Of a stretch of 64,000 nt of DNA, positions 31,613 through 40,218 are shown piece by piece. Under the pieces are notes generated by a model. The model saw only the letters and a list, made by a program, of their open reading frames with translations. It was not told the origin of the DNA and ran no database searches. A program made the translations under genes and the position numbers. The first letter of the stretch is position 1. Every line of letters starts with the position of its first letter. This DNA is from Serinicoccus sediminis (GTDB lineage: Bacteria; Actinomycetota; Actinomycetes; Actinomycetales; Dermatophilaceae). The stretch is from the NCBI RefSeq assembly GCF_004153545.1, contig NZ_SDVA01000015.1, positions 1 through 64,000 on the forward strand. The letters are read 5' to 3'.

Positions 31613-32403
31613 CGAGCGCGTCACCCTGCGAGGACACGCGCGCCGGCGCGAGCCTCACCGCCGAGCCCGTGCTCCGGGTGCGCGACCTGCAGGCGCACGT
31701 CGCCGGCCAGCAGGTCGTCGAGCACGTCGACCTCGACGTCGCGCCGGTCGGGGTGACCGCGCTGCTCGGGCGCAACGGCGTCGGCAAGACCTCGACCATC
31801 AAGGCGATCCTCGGGCTCGTCGGACGCTCCGGCACGGTCGAGCTCGACGGCACCGACCTCGTGCCGCTGCCGACGCACCTGGTGGTCCGGCGCGGCGTCG
31901 GCTACGTCCCCGAGGACCGCGAGGTCTTCGCCGGCCTGACGGTCCGCGACAACCTGCGGCTGGCCGAGCGGCGCGGCAGCACGCACCACTACGACCTGGT
32001 CTACGACCTCTTCCCCGAGCTGCACCAGCGCGGCGGGCAGGCGGCGGGGACCCTCTCCGGCGGGCAGCAGCAGATGGTCTCCCTCGCCCGTGCCCTGCTC
32101 AACGACAACCAGGTCCTGCTCGTCGACGAGCCGACCAAGGGGCTCGCCCCCCGCCTGGTCGCGGAGGTCAGCCGGGTGCTGGCGCGCGCCGCGCAGGTGG
32201 CCCCCGTCCTGCTCGTCGAGCAGAACCTCCAGGTGGTCCGGGACCTGGCCCAGCATGCCGTCGTGCTCACCGACGGCCGCAGCGTGCACCACGGGCCGGC
32301 CGCGGACCTGCTCGCCGACGACGAGCTCACCCAGCGGCTCCTGGGGGTCCACGCGGACACCGGCGACCAGGGGCGGCCCGCCGACCCGGAGGCACCCGCA
32401 TGA
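31609..32403 (+). CDS. livF: HAAT ABC transporter ATP-binding protein (LivF-like)
   Basis: A 264-residue ATPase, partner of the LivG-like subunit. Walker A is GRNGVGKT (54-61), with the LivF-typical YVPEDREVFAGLTVRDNL, LSGGQQQ (149-155) and Walker B VLLVDEP (169-175) followed by TKGLAPRLV. A non-conserved N-terminal extension of about 20 residues precedes the domain. ATGA overlap with the previous gene and with the next one. Confidence 0.92.
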   Translation: MTSASPCEDTRAGASLTAEPVLRVRDLQAHVAGQQVVEHVDLDVAPVGVTALLGRNGVGKTSTIKAILGLVGRSGTVELDGTDLVPLPTHLVVRRGVGYVPEDREVFAGLTVRDNLRLAERRGSTHHYDLVYDLFPELHQRGGQAAGTLSGGQQQMVSLARALLNDNQVLLVDEPTKGLAPRLVAEVSRVLARAAQVAPVLLVEQNLQVVRDLAQHAVVLTDGRSVHHGPAADLLADDELTQRLLGVHADTGDQGRPADPEAPA

Positions 32404-33275
32404 GCACCGTCGTCCTGCTGCTCTTCACGGGGGTCGGGCTGGGGGCGATCTACTTCCTGGTCGCCTCGGGCCTGTCCCTCATCTACGGCCTCATGCACGT
32501 CCTCAACTTCGCGCACGGGGTCTTCCTCTCGCTGGGCGCCTTCCTCGGCTTCGAGGTGGCCTCCCGGCTGGGCGCGACGACCTGGACCGGGTTCGCCGCG
32601 TCGTTGCTGGTCGGCGCCCTGGCGGGAGCGGTCTTCGCGGCGCTCACGGAGCGGCTGCTCGTCCAGCGGCTCTACGAGCGGCACATCGAGCAGGTGCTCG
32701 TCACCGTCGGGCTCGGACTGGCGGCGGTCGCCCTCTTCGACGGCATCTGGGGGACCGACCCCAGGTTCATCTCCGGCCCGGCGTGGATGGGCCGGACCAC
32801 CTCCGTCCTCGGCGCCAACGTGCCCAACGACCGCTTCGTCGCCATCCTCGTCGCCGCCCTCGTGCTGCTCGGCATGGTGCTCTTCCTGCAGCGCACCCGC
32901 TACGGCATGATCATCCGCGCCGGCGTGGAGAACCGCGCGATGGTCACCGCCCTGGGCATCGACGTCCGGACCGCGTTCACCCTCGTCTTCACCATCGGCG
33001 GGGTCGCCGCGGGCCTCGGCGGTGTCCTCGCGAGCCACTACTTCGGCTACGTCTCACCGCTGCTCGGGCAGACGCTGCTCATCTTCGCGTTCATCGTCAC
33101 CGTCATCGGCGGGCTGGGCAGCCTCACCGGCGCGGCCATCGCCTCCGTGCTGGTGGCGCTGCTGCAGCAGTTCGCCAACTACTACCTCGCCGGCACCGGC
33201 GACCTGGCCGTCGTCGTGCTGCTGGCCGTGGTCCTGCTGACCCGGCCCTCCGGACTGATGGGGAGGCGCGCATGA
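32400..33275 (+). CDS. livH: HAAT ABC transporter permease (LivH-like)
   Basis: A 291-residue permease with about eight hydrophobic helices. Family marks include YGLMHVLNFAHGVFLSLGA near the N-terminus, the loop RTRYGMIIRAGVENRAMVTALGIDV that faces the ATPases, and TVIGGLGSLTGAAIASVLV towards the C-terminus. Start and stop both lie in ATGA overlaps with the neighbours. Confidence 0.93.
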   Translation: MSTVVLLLFTGVGLGAIYFLVASGLSLIYGLMHVLNFAHGVFLSLGAFLGFEVASRLGATTWTGFAASLLVGALAGAVFAALTERLLVQRLYERHIEQVLVTVGLGLAAVALFDGIWGTDPRFISGPAWMGRTTSVLGANVPNDRFVAILVAALVLLGMVLFLQRTRYGMIIRAGVENRAMVTALGIDVRTAFTLVFTIGGVAAGLGGVLASHYFGYVSPLLGQTLLIFAFIVTVIGGLGSLTGAAIASVLVALLQQFANYYLAGTGDLAVVVLLAVVLLTRPSGLMGRRA

Positions 33276-34435
33276 GCTCGTCGACGTCCGCGACAGGCAC
33301 GGCATACCGGGGTGGGGCTCGCGCCTGGGTCCGGCGGCTCGTCCCGCCCGCCCTGGTCGTGCTGCTCGCCTGCCTGCCGCTGCTCGACCTGCGCCTGCCG
33401 GGGGTGCTGCCCGGCCCGACCTACACCCCGGGCACGCTGCACCTGCTAGCGCTGGCCATGGTCATGGCGGCCCTGGCGCTGTCCTACCACCTGCTGCTCG
33501 GTGTCGCCGGGCTGCTCTCCTTCGGCCACGCGCTGTACTTCGGCCTGGGCGCCTACCTGCTCGGCATCGTCATGTCCGAGCTCGGGCTGGGCCTGCTGCC
33601 CTCCGTGCTCGTCGTGCTGCTGGTCGGGGTCGCGGTCTCGCTGGCCCTCGGCGCCGTCAGCCTCCGGGTGACCGGCATCCCCTTCGCGATGGTCACCCTG
33701 GCCTTCGCCCAGGCCGGCTCCGTGCTGGTCCGCCGCGACCCCGGGCGGGTCACGGGGGGCGAGGAGGGCCTGCGCCTACCCACCGAGCAGGTTCCGGACG
33801 CGCTCGTGGGGGTCGCCGACACGCGCAACCTCTACTGGCTCGCGCTGGCCGCGCTGGTGCTGGCCTTCCTGCTCGTCTCCTGGGTGCAGGGCAGCCGGGC
33901 CGGGCACGTGGCGGAGGCGGTGCGGGAGAACGAGCTGCGGGTCCGGGTGCTCGGGATGCGGCCGTTCCTCGTCAAGCTCGCCATCTTCGTGGCCGCCTCC
34001 GTCATCGCGGTCGGCATGGGCATGGTCCACCTGCTGCTCAACTCCGGCGCGGTACCGCACATCGTCAGCGCCGAGCTCACCATCTCGCTGCTGCTCATGG
34101 TCGTCATCGGCGGCGTCGGCTCCCGGTGGGGCGCGGTGGCCGGCGCGGTGCTCTACGTCCTGCTCAACCAGCGGCTGACCGTCCTGGCGCAGGCCCCCTG
34201 GGTGCACGACCTGCCGGCTCCGCTGCGCATCCCGTTGTCGGAGCCGCTGTTCATCCTGGGCACGCTGTTCGTCCTGGTCGTCATGTTCCTCCCCGGTGGG
34301 CTGGCCGGCACGGTCGGGCGGCTCCGACGCCGCCAGGAGCGTGCCGACCGTGGCGAACCCCCTGGCGGTGCTGACAGGCTGGAGGACGTGGACGACGAGC
34401 AGCAGGTGCCGGCGGCGGACGGCGCGCGCCGGTGA
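33272..34435 (+). CDS. livM: HAAT ABC transporter permease (LivM-like)
   Basis: A 387-residue permease with about nine or ten hydrophobic helices, forming a heterodimer with LivH. The LivM signature regions are LLGVAGLLSFGHALYFGLGAY, the ATPase-contact loop VRENELRVRVLGMRPFLVKL, and MVVIGGVGSRWGAVAGA. The charged C-terminal tail (about 350-387, rich in Arg, Glu and Asp) is cytoplasmic. The stop overlaps the GTG of the acyl-CoA ligase. Confidence 0.92.
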   Translation: MSSSTSATGTAYRGGARAWVRRLVPPALVVLLACLPLLDLRLPGVLPGPTYTPGTLHLLALAMVMAALALSYHLLLGVAGLLSFGHALYFGLGAYLLGIVMSELGLGLLPSVLVVLLVGVAVSLALGAVSLRVTGIPFAMVTLAFAQAGSVLVRRDPGRVTGGEEGLRLPTEQVPDALVGVADTRNLYWLALAALVLAFLLVSWVQGSRAGHVAEAVRENELRVRVLGMRPFLVKLAIFVAASVIAVGMGMVHLLLNSGAVPHIVSAELTISLLLMVVIGGVGSRWGAVAGAVLYVLLNQRLTVLAQAPWVHDLPAPLRIPLSEPLFILGTLFVLVVMFLPGGLAGTVGRLRRRQERADRGEPPGGADRLEDVDDEQQVPAADGARR

Positions 34436-36006
34436 GCATCATGGCGACCGGTGGCGCCGCGGTCGACGGGCTGCACACGCTGGGCCGGTGGCCGGCCGAC
34501 CGGGCGCGCATCGCCCCAGCCCACCCGGCGGTCGTCGACCGCGGCGTGACGCTGGGCTACGGAGAGCTGGAGCACCGGGTGGAGCACCTCGCGACCGTCC
34601 TGCGGGCGGCCGGGATCGGTCGCGGTGCGCGGGTCGCCACGCTGGTCGGCAACAGCGCCGACCACGTCGTGCTGCTGTTCGCCTGCGCGCGGGTGGGCGC
34701 GGCGCTCGCCCCGCTGTCGTGGCGGCTGACCCCCGCCGAGCTGGCCCGCCAGGTGAGTCTGCTCGACCCGGCGCTGCTCGTCACCGAGGAGGAGACCGGC
34801 TCCCTGGCGCGCGAGCTCGGCGCCCTGCTGAGGGCGCCGGTGCCCACGGCATACCTCACCGAGCTGGGGCGTCCCGGCGTGCTGGACGCGCTCACCCGCC
34901 GTCCGCCCGTGCCCGCCGCGCCGGTGCAGGACGAGGACCCGCTGCTCGTCGTCTTCACCTCCGGCAGCTCGAGCGCGCCCAAGGCGGCGGTGCTGTCCCA
35001 CCGCACGTGCTGGTGGACCAACCTGTCGCTCTCCCGGACCCTCGAGCTCACCGAGCGTGACGTGGTGCTCTCGGTGCTCCCGCAGTTCCACGCCGGCGGG
35101 TGGAACATCCAGCCGCTGCTGGCGTGGTGGACCGGCGCCACCGTCGTGCTGGAGCGCACCTTCGACCCCGGCCGCGTCCTCAGCCTCGTCGCCGAGCACG
35201 GTGTGAGCACCATGATGGGGGTGCCGACGCACTACCTGCTGCTCGCCGAGCACCCCGCCTTCGCGGACGCCGACCTGACCAGCCTGCGCAGCGCCGTCGT
35301 GGGCGGCGCGCCGATGCCGCCCCCGCTGCTGCGCACCTTCCACGCGCGTGGGGTGGCGCTCACCCAGGGCTACGGGCTCACCGAGGCCGGCCCCAACGTG
35401 CTGTGCCTGCCCCCGCACGAGGCGGCCCAGCGAGCCGGGTGGGCTGGCGTGCCCTACCCGCACGTGGAGGTGGCGCTCGCCGACCCGGTGACGGGGGAGC
35501 GGGTCGAGGGCGCGGGCACCGGTGAGCTGCTGGTGTCGGGGCCGGGGCTGTTCACCGGCTACCTGCACGACGAGGAGGCCACCGCCGCCGTCCTGCACGA
35601 CGGCTGGTTGTGGACCGGCGACGTCGCCACCCGCGACGAGGACGGCTACCTGCGCATCGTCGACCGGCTGCGCAACATCTACATCAGCGGCGGGGAGAAC
35701 GTCGCCCCCGCCGAGGTGGAGGCCGCGCTGCGCCGGCACCCCGCGGTCGCGCAGACCGCGGTCGTCGGCGTCCCGCACGAGCGCTGGGGTGAGGTCGGCG
35801 TCGCCGTGGTCGTCCTGCGGCCGGGTGTCGCGACGGACGAGCACGACCTGCTCGAGCACTGCCGGGGGCTGCTCGCCGCGTTCAAGGTGCCCGAGCGTGT
35901 GCTCGTCGTCCCGGACCTGCCGGTCGTCGGCATCGGGAAGACCGACCAGGCCGCCGTGCGCGCCCTCGTGACGCGACGGGTGCAGGAGCGGGAGGAGCAC
36001 CGGTGA
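34432..36006 (+). CDS. AMP-dependent acyl-CoA ligase
   Basis: A 524-residue adenylate-forming ligase. The P-loop is FTSGSSSAPKAAVLSH (175-190), followed by GYGLTEAG, the adenine-binding WLWTGDVATRDEDGYLRIVDR and the catalytic lysine in VGIGKTDQAAV near the C-terminus. It would activate a carboxylic acid to its CoA thioester. The family covers short to long acyl and aromatic acids; the operon suggests a short acid such as acetoacetate or 3-hydroxybutyrate. GTGA overlaps on both sides. Confidence 0.88.
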   Translation: MSIMATGGAAVDGLHTLGRWPADRARIAPAHPAVVDRGVTLGYGELEHRVEHLATVLRAAGIGRGARVATLVGNSADHVVLLFACARVGAALAPLSWRLTPAELARQVSLLDPALLVTEEETGSLARELGALLRAPVPTAYLTELGRPGVLDALTRRPPVPAAPVQDEDPLLVVFTSGSSSAPKAAVLSHRTCWWTNLSLSRTLELTERDVVLSVLPQFHAGGWNIQPLLAWWTGATVVLERTFDPGRVLSLVAEHGVSTMMGVPTHYLLLAEHPAFADADLTSLRSAVVGGAPMPPPLLRTFHARGVALTQGYGLTEAGPNVLCLPPHEAAQRAGWAGVPYPHVEVALADPVTGERVEGAGTGELLVSGPGLFTGYLHDEEATAAVLHDGWLWTGDVATRDEDGYLRIVDRLRNIYISGGENVAPAEVEAALRRHPAVAQTAVVGVPHERWGEVGVAVVVLRPGVATDEHDLLEHCRGLLAAFKVPERVLVVPDLPVVGIGKTDQAAVRALVTRRVQEREEHR

Positions 36007-36638
36007 GCGTCGAGGAGACCGCACCCCGTCCGGCGCCGCGCACCGCGCGCGGGGCCCGCACGCGGGCACGGCTGCTGCAGGCGGCCGAGGACGTCTTCGC
36101 CACGGTCGGCTACCCGGACGCCTCGATCGTGCGGATCACCGAGCTGGCCGGGGTCGCGCTCGGCACCTTCTACGTCCACTTCACCGGCAAGAAGGAGATC
36201 TTCGACGAGGTGGTCCGCGACCTCTCGCGGAGGGTCCGCCAGGCGATGAGCGAGGCGTCCTCCGCCGCGGCCGACCGGCTGCAGGCCGAGCGCGAGGGTT
36301 TCCGCGCGTTCTTCGCCTTCACCGCGGAGCACCCGGCCCTCTACCGGATCATCCGGCAGGCGGAGTTCGTCTCGCCGGAGGTGATGCGCGGGCACTACGA
36401 CGACATCTGCTCGGGGTATGCCGCGGGCCTGGACGCCGCGATGGGGCGCGGCGAGATCCGTGGTCTGGACCCCGAGGTGGCGGCCTGGGCGCTCATGGGC
36501 GCCGGCGAGCTCATCGGCATGCGCTGGGTGCTGTGGGAGCAGGAGGGCCGCATCCCGGACGCGGTCTTCGACCAGCTGATGACTCTGATCGAGGGCGCCC
36601 TGGCGCCCGCCCCGACGACGGACGGAGAGCAGACATGA
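36003..36638 (+). CDS. TetR-family transcriptional regulator
   Basis: A 211-residue repressor-type protein. The N-terminal helix-turn-helix (about 17-65) reads TRARLLQAAEDVFATVGY, VRITELAGVALGTFYVHF and TGKKEIFDEVVRDL, the standard TetR pattern. The C-terminal ligand domain includes EHPALYRIIRQAEFV and a possible dimer helix ALMGAGELIGMRWVLWEQEG, resembling regulators of acyl-CoA metabolism. It is embedded in the operon (GTGA and ATGA overlaps), so it probably autoregulates through the inverted repeat at 29548-29567. Confidence 0.9.
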   Translation: MSVEETAPRPAPRTARGARTRARLLQAAEDVFATVGYPDASIVRITELAGVALGTFYVHFTGKKEIFDEVVRDLSRRVRQAMSEASSAAADRLQAEREGFRAFFAFTAEHPALYRIIRQAEFVSPEVMRGHYDDICSGYAAGLDAAMGRGEIRGLDPEVAAWALMGAGELIGMRWVLWEQEGRIPDAVFDQLMTLIEGALAPAPTTDGEQT

Positions 36639-37369
36639 CCCGCACAGCGATCGTGACCGGCGGGGGGAGCGGCATCGGCGCCGCGGTCGCCCGCCGGCTC
36701 GCGGCGGACGGCCTGCACGTCGTCGTCGCCGACCGGGACGAGCAGGCCGCGCACGGCGTGGCCGACGAGGTCGGGGGCCGGGCCTGGGTGGTGGACCTGT
36801 CGGACACGGCGGCGCTGGAGGCGGTGCCGGTGGACTGCGACGTCCTCGTCAACAACGCCGGCGTGCAACGGGTGGCGCCGGTGCACGAGCTCGCGCCCGA
36901 GGACTTCCGGCTCATCCACCGGCTCATGCTGGAGGCGCCGTTCCTGCTGGCCCGGGCCGCGCTCCCGGGGATGTACGCGCGCGGCTGGGGCCGGGTCGTC
37001 AACATCTCCTCGGCGCACGGGCTGCGGGCCTCGGCGTTCAAGTCGGCCTACGTCTCGGCCAAGCACGGGCTGGAGGGGCTGTCGAAGGTCGTCGCGCTCG
37101 AGGGCGCCGGGCACGGCGTGACGAGCAACTGCGTCAACCCGGGCTACGTCCGCACCCCGCTGGTGGAGGCGCAGATCGCCGACCAGGCGGCCACCCACGG
37201 GATCGGCGAGGACGAGGTGGTCGAGCAGGTCATGCTCGCTCGCTCCGCGGTCAAGCGGCTGGTCGAGCCGGCCGAGGTCGCCGCGCTGGTGGCCTTCCTC
37301 GTCTCCGACGACGCGGGCATGGTGACGGGCACGTCCTACACCATGGACGGCGGGTGGACGGCCCAGTGA
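36635..37369 (+). CDS. SDR oxidoreductase, probable D-3-hydroxybutyrate dehydrogenase
   Basis: A 244-residue short-chain dehydrogenase. The cofactor motif is TGGGSGIG (8-15), with NNAGVQ (73-78), and the catalytic residues are S126, Y139 and K143. The substrate-site residues known from Pseudomonas 3-hydroxybutyrate dehydrogenase (recalled as Gln94, His144, Lys152 and Gln196) have counterparts here: Q78, H128 in SSAHG, K136 in FKSAYVSAKHG, and Q180 in VEAQI. This argues for oxidation of D-3-hydroxybutyrate to acetoacetate. The D34 region (VADRD) suggests NAD rather than NADP. ATGA overlap with tetR, GTGA with the hydrolase. Confidence 0.88.
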   Translation: MTRTAIVTGGGSGIGAAVARRLAADGLHVVVADRDEQAAHGVADEVGGRAWVVDLSDTAALEAVPVDCDVLVNNAGVQRVAPVHELAPEDFRLIHRLMLEAPFLLARAALPGMYARGWGRVVNISSAHGLRASAFKSAYVSAKHGLEGLSKVVALEGAGHGVTSNCVNPGYVRTPLVEAQIADQAATHGIGEDEVVEQVMLARSAVKRLVEPAEVAALVAFLVSDDAGMVTGTSYTMDGGWTAQ

Positions 37370-38310
37370 GCACGACCACGCTGCCCCTGCCGGAGACCGT
37401 CTCGTCGGTCCTCGGTCCCCGCTACCGCGCGGTCTCGGTGCCGGTCGACGGGGGTGACCTGCACGTCGGCGTCTGGGAGCCCGAGGCAGCCGGGGAGGGG
37501 GTCGAGGCCCCCACGGCGGTGCTCGTCCACGGCATCACCGCGTCCCACGTGTCCTGGGCGGCGCTCGCGCAGGCCCTCCCTGGGGTGCGCCTCGTCGCCC
37601 CCGACCTGCGCGGACGGGGCCGCTCGCGCGACCTCCCCGCGCCCTACGGCATGCCGAGGCACGCCGACGACGTGGCCGCCGCGCTCGAGCACCTCGGCGT
37701 CCGGGAGGCGGTCGCGGTCGGTCACTCGATGGGCGCCTTCGTCGCCCTCGTGCTCGCCGACCGGCACCCGCACCGGGTGCGAAGCCTGCACCTCGTCGAC
37801 GGGGGCATGCCGCTGCTGCCGCCCCCGGGCGTCGCGCCGGAGGACATGGCGGCCGCCGTCCTCGGCCCGGCCGCGGACCGGTTGCGGATGACCTTCCCCA
37901 GCCGCGCGGCATACCGGGAGTTCTGGCTCGGGCACCCGGCGCTGGGGCCGCACTGGGACGAGGTCGTCGCCGCCTACGTGGACTACGACCTCGTGGGGGA
38001 GGAGCCCCGGCTCTCGCCGGCGACCCGGCCGGCGGCGCTGGAGGAGGACATCCGCGAGCTCGTGGACGGCGCGTCCGTGCGGCAGGCCCTGGAGAGCCTC
38101 GCGTCGCGGTCGGCCACGTGGCACGTCGCGCCCCGCGGCCTCATGGACGAGGTCCCTCCGCTCTACCCGGACGCGGCCCGCGACCGCTGGACCGCCGAGC
38201 TGCCCACCCTGCGGCTGGTGCCGGTCGACGACGTGAACCACTACACCGTGGTGCTCGCCGAGCGCGGGGTGCGCCAGCTGCTGCCCCACCTGGAGGCCGA
38301 CCTCGGCTGA
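37366..38310 (+). CDS. Alpha/beta-fold hydrolase of the HAAT operon
   Basis: A 314-residue hydrolase with no signal peptide. The oxyanion motif is VHGITASHVSW (54-64), the nucleophile S121 in GHSMGA, and the catalytic histidine H292 in DDVNHYTVV with acids just before it. The GTG at 37366 is chosen because it makes the same GTGA overlap as the rest of the operon; a second GTG lies 12 bases earlier. It may cleave an imported ester or oligomer of 3-hydroxybutyrate, but its substrate cannot be read from sequence. Last gene of the operon. Confidence 0.85.
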   Translation: MSTTTLPLPETVSSVLGPRYRAVSVPVDGGDLHVGVWEPEAAGEGVEAPTAVLVHGITASHVSWAALAQALPGVRLVAPDLRGRGRSRDLPAPYGMPRHADDVAAALEHLGVREAVAVGHSMGAFVALVLADRHPHRVRSLHLVDGGMPLLPPPGVAPEDMAAAVLGPAADRLRMTFPSRAAYREFWLGHPALGPHWDEVVAAYVDYDLVGEEPRLSPATRPAALEEDIRELVDGASVRQALESLASRSATWHVAPRGLMDEVPPLYPDAARDRWTAELPTLRLVPVDDVNHYTVVLAERGVRQLLPHLEADLG

Positions 38311-38366
38311 CCCGCCCGGCGGACGACGGAGGCGCCCACGGCACGGGCGTGCGGGAGACTGACCGG

Positions 38367-38807
38367 GTGGACGACCTCGACGTGACGCCGGGACCCGGTG
38401 CCCCCCAGGGCCTGCGGGTGCCCGCCGGGGAGCTCGCCGAGCAGTTCTCCCGCGCCTCCGGACCGGGAGGGCAGGGGGTCAACACGGCCGACACGAGGGT
38501 GCAGCTCAGCCTGGACCTGGCCACGACCACGGCCCTGAGCGACGAGCAGCGCGAGCGGGTCCTGTCGCGGCTGGCGGCCCGCCTGTCCGGCACCGTGCTC
38601 ACCGTGACCGCCAGCGAGCACCGCACCCAGCTGCGCAACCGCGGCGCCGCCCGCCGACGTCTCGCGGAGCTGCTGCGGGAGGCCGTGGCCCCGCGGACCG
38701 CCCGGCGCCCCACCCGGCCCACCCGGGGGTCCCAGCGCCGCCGCGGCGAGGCGAAGTCGCGGCGCTCCCAGCTCAAGCAGCAGCGCCGCCGGCCCCGACC
38801 CGAGTGA
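38367..38807 (+). CDS. arfB: Alternative ribosome-rescue factor ArfB
   Basis: A 146-residue ArfB (YaeJ/ICT1) homologue. The GGQ motif that hydrolyses peptidyl-tRNA is at 34-36 inside SGPGGQGVN, and the C-terminal tail (about 110-146) is very rich in Arg and Lys, as needed to probe the empty mRNA channel of stalled ribosomes. It lacks the codon-recognition domain of true release factors. GTG 38367 is preferred because GGGAG lies about 10 bases upstream; GTG 38349 is an in-frame alternative. Confidence 0.92.
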   Translation: MDDLDVTPGPGAPQGLRVPAGELAEQFSRASGPGGQGVNTADTRVQLSLDLATTTALSDEQRERVLSRLAARLSGTVLTVTASEHRTQLRNRGAARRRLAELLREAVAPRTARRPTRPTRGSQRRRGEAKSRRSQLKQQRRRPRPE

Positions 38808-38910
38808 GCGGGAGGGCTCCGTCGCGCAACGGGCCCGGGTCGGGGCGGTGGCGGGGCCGCCGACCCGTCCGGCGACTCCTGGCCCGGTCCGGACAGGCCG
38901 CCGCGCCCAC

Positions 38911-38916
38911 TAGACT
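38911..38916 (+). promoter_or_regulatory. -10 box of ychF
   Basis: TAGACT, nine bases before the GTG start of ychF. No Shine-Dalgarno follows, so the leader is at most about 3 bases. Confidence 0.45.
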
Positions 38917-38925
38917 GCTGACCCC

Positions 38926-40011
38926 GTGGCACTCACCATCGGAATCGTCGGCCTGCCCAACGTGGGCAAGTCCACCCTCTTCAACGCGCTGACCAAGAAC
39001 TCCGTGCTCGCGGCGAACTACCCGTTCGCGACGATCGAGCCCAACATCGGCGTGGTGCCGCTCAAGGACACCCGGCTGGACCGGCTGGCGGAGATCCACG
39101 GCAGCGCCAAGATCCTCCCGGCCACGGTGAGCTTCGTCGACATCGCGGGGATCGTGCGCGGCGCCAGCGAGGGGGAGGGCCTGGGCAACAAGTTCCTCGC
39201 CAACATCCGGGAGGCCGACGCGATCTGCCAGGTCGTCCGCGCCTTCCGCGACGACGACGTCGTGCACGTGGACGGGCGGATCAGCCCGAGCGACGACATC
39301 GAGACGATCAACACCGAGCTCGTCCTGGCGGACCTGCAGACGCTGGAGAACGCCATACCCCGCCTGGAGAAGGAGGTGAAGGGCAAGCGCACGGACAAGG
39401 AGGTCCTCGACACCGCCCTGTCCGCCCAGCAGGTGCTCGAGCGGGGCGACACGCTGTATGCCGCCGGCGAGACCGCGGGCGTCGACATGGCCATCGCGCG
39501 CGGCCTGGGCCTGCTCACCACCAAGCCCTTCCTCTACGTCTTCAACCTCGACGAGGACGGCCTCACCGACGAGGCCCTGCACGCCGAGCTGGCGGCGACC
39601 GTCGCGCCGGCCGAGGCGATCTACCTCTCCGCCAAGCTGGAGGCCGACCTGGCCGAGCTCGAGGAGGACGAGGCGCGCGAGCTGCTGGAGTCGGTCGGGG
39701 TCACCGAGCCGGGGCTGGACCAGCTGGCCCGGGTCGGGTTCGACACCCTCGGCCTGCAGACCTACCTCACCGCCGGCCCCAAGGAGTCGCGGGCCTGGAC
39801 CATCCGCAAGGGCTCGACCGCGCCGCAGGCGGCCGGGGTCATCCACACCGACTTCGAGCGCGGCTTCATCAAGGCCGAGGTCGTCAGCTTCGAGGCCCTC
39901 GACGAGCTCGGCTCCATGGCGAAGGCCAAGGAGGCGGGCAAGGTGCGCATCGAGGGCAAGGACTACGTCATGGCCGACGGCGACGTCGTGGAGTTCCGCT
40001 TCAACGTGTGA
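38926..40011 (+). CDS. ychF: Redox-regulated ATPase YchF
   Basis: A 361-residue Obg-family P-loop protein (YchF/OLA1). The N-terminus carries GIVGLPNVGKSTLFNALT (G1), the switch region DIAGIVRGASEGEGLGNKFL, a coiled-coil insertion (about 125-165) and the C-terminal TGS domain (YLTAGPKESRAWTIRKG, ending DYVMADGDVVEFRFNV). YchF binds ATP rather than GTP and interacts with ribosomes. Length and motifs are complete. The near-leaderless GTG start follows a TAGACT box. Confidence 0.96.
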   Translation: MALTIGIVGLPNVGKSTLFNALTKNSVLAANYPFATIEPNIGVVPLKDTRLDRLAEIHGSAKILPATVSFVDIAGIVRGASEGEGLGNKFLANIREADAICQVVRAFRDDDVVHVDGRISPSDDIETINTELVLADLQTLENAIPRLEKEVKGKRTDKEVLDTALSAQQVLERGDTLYAAGETAGVDMAIARGLGLLTTKPFLYVFNLDEDGLTDEALHAELAATVAPAEAIYLSAKLEADLAELEEDEARELLESVGVTEPGLDQLARVGFDTLGLQTYLTAGPKESRAWTIRKGSTAPQAAGVIHTDFERGFIKAEVVSFEALDELGSMAKAKEAGKVRIEGKDYVMADGDVVEFRFNV

Positions 40012-40218
40012 CCGACGCGGCGGGTGACCCCCTGGCGGCCCTCAAGTCCGATACAAGGTGGATGCAAGGAGCCGGGCCCACCCTGGGACCGGACGTCGGG
40101 CATGCCGGCGCCCCGGCTCCGCTGCCCGGAGCTGCCCGCCACCGGCCTCCACGTGGTCGAGGACGTCCACCGTCCTGACCACGTGTGGATGCGCCACCTC
40201 GTGAAACGGAGCACCACC

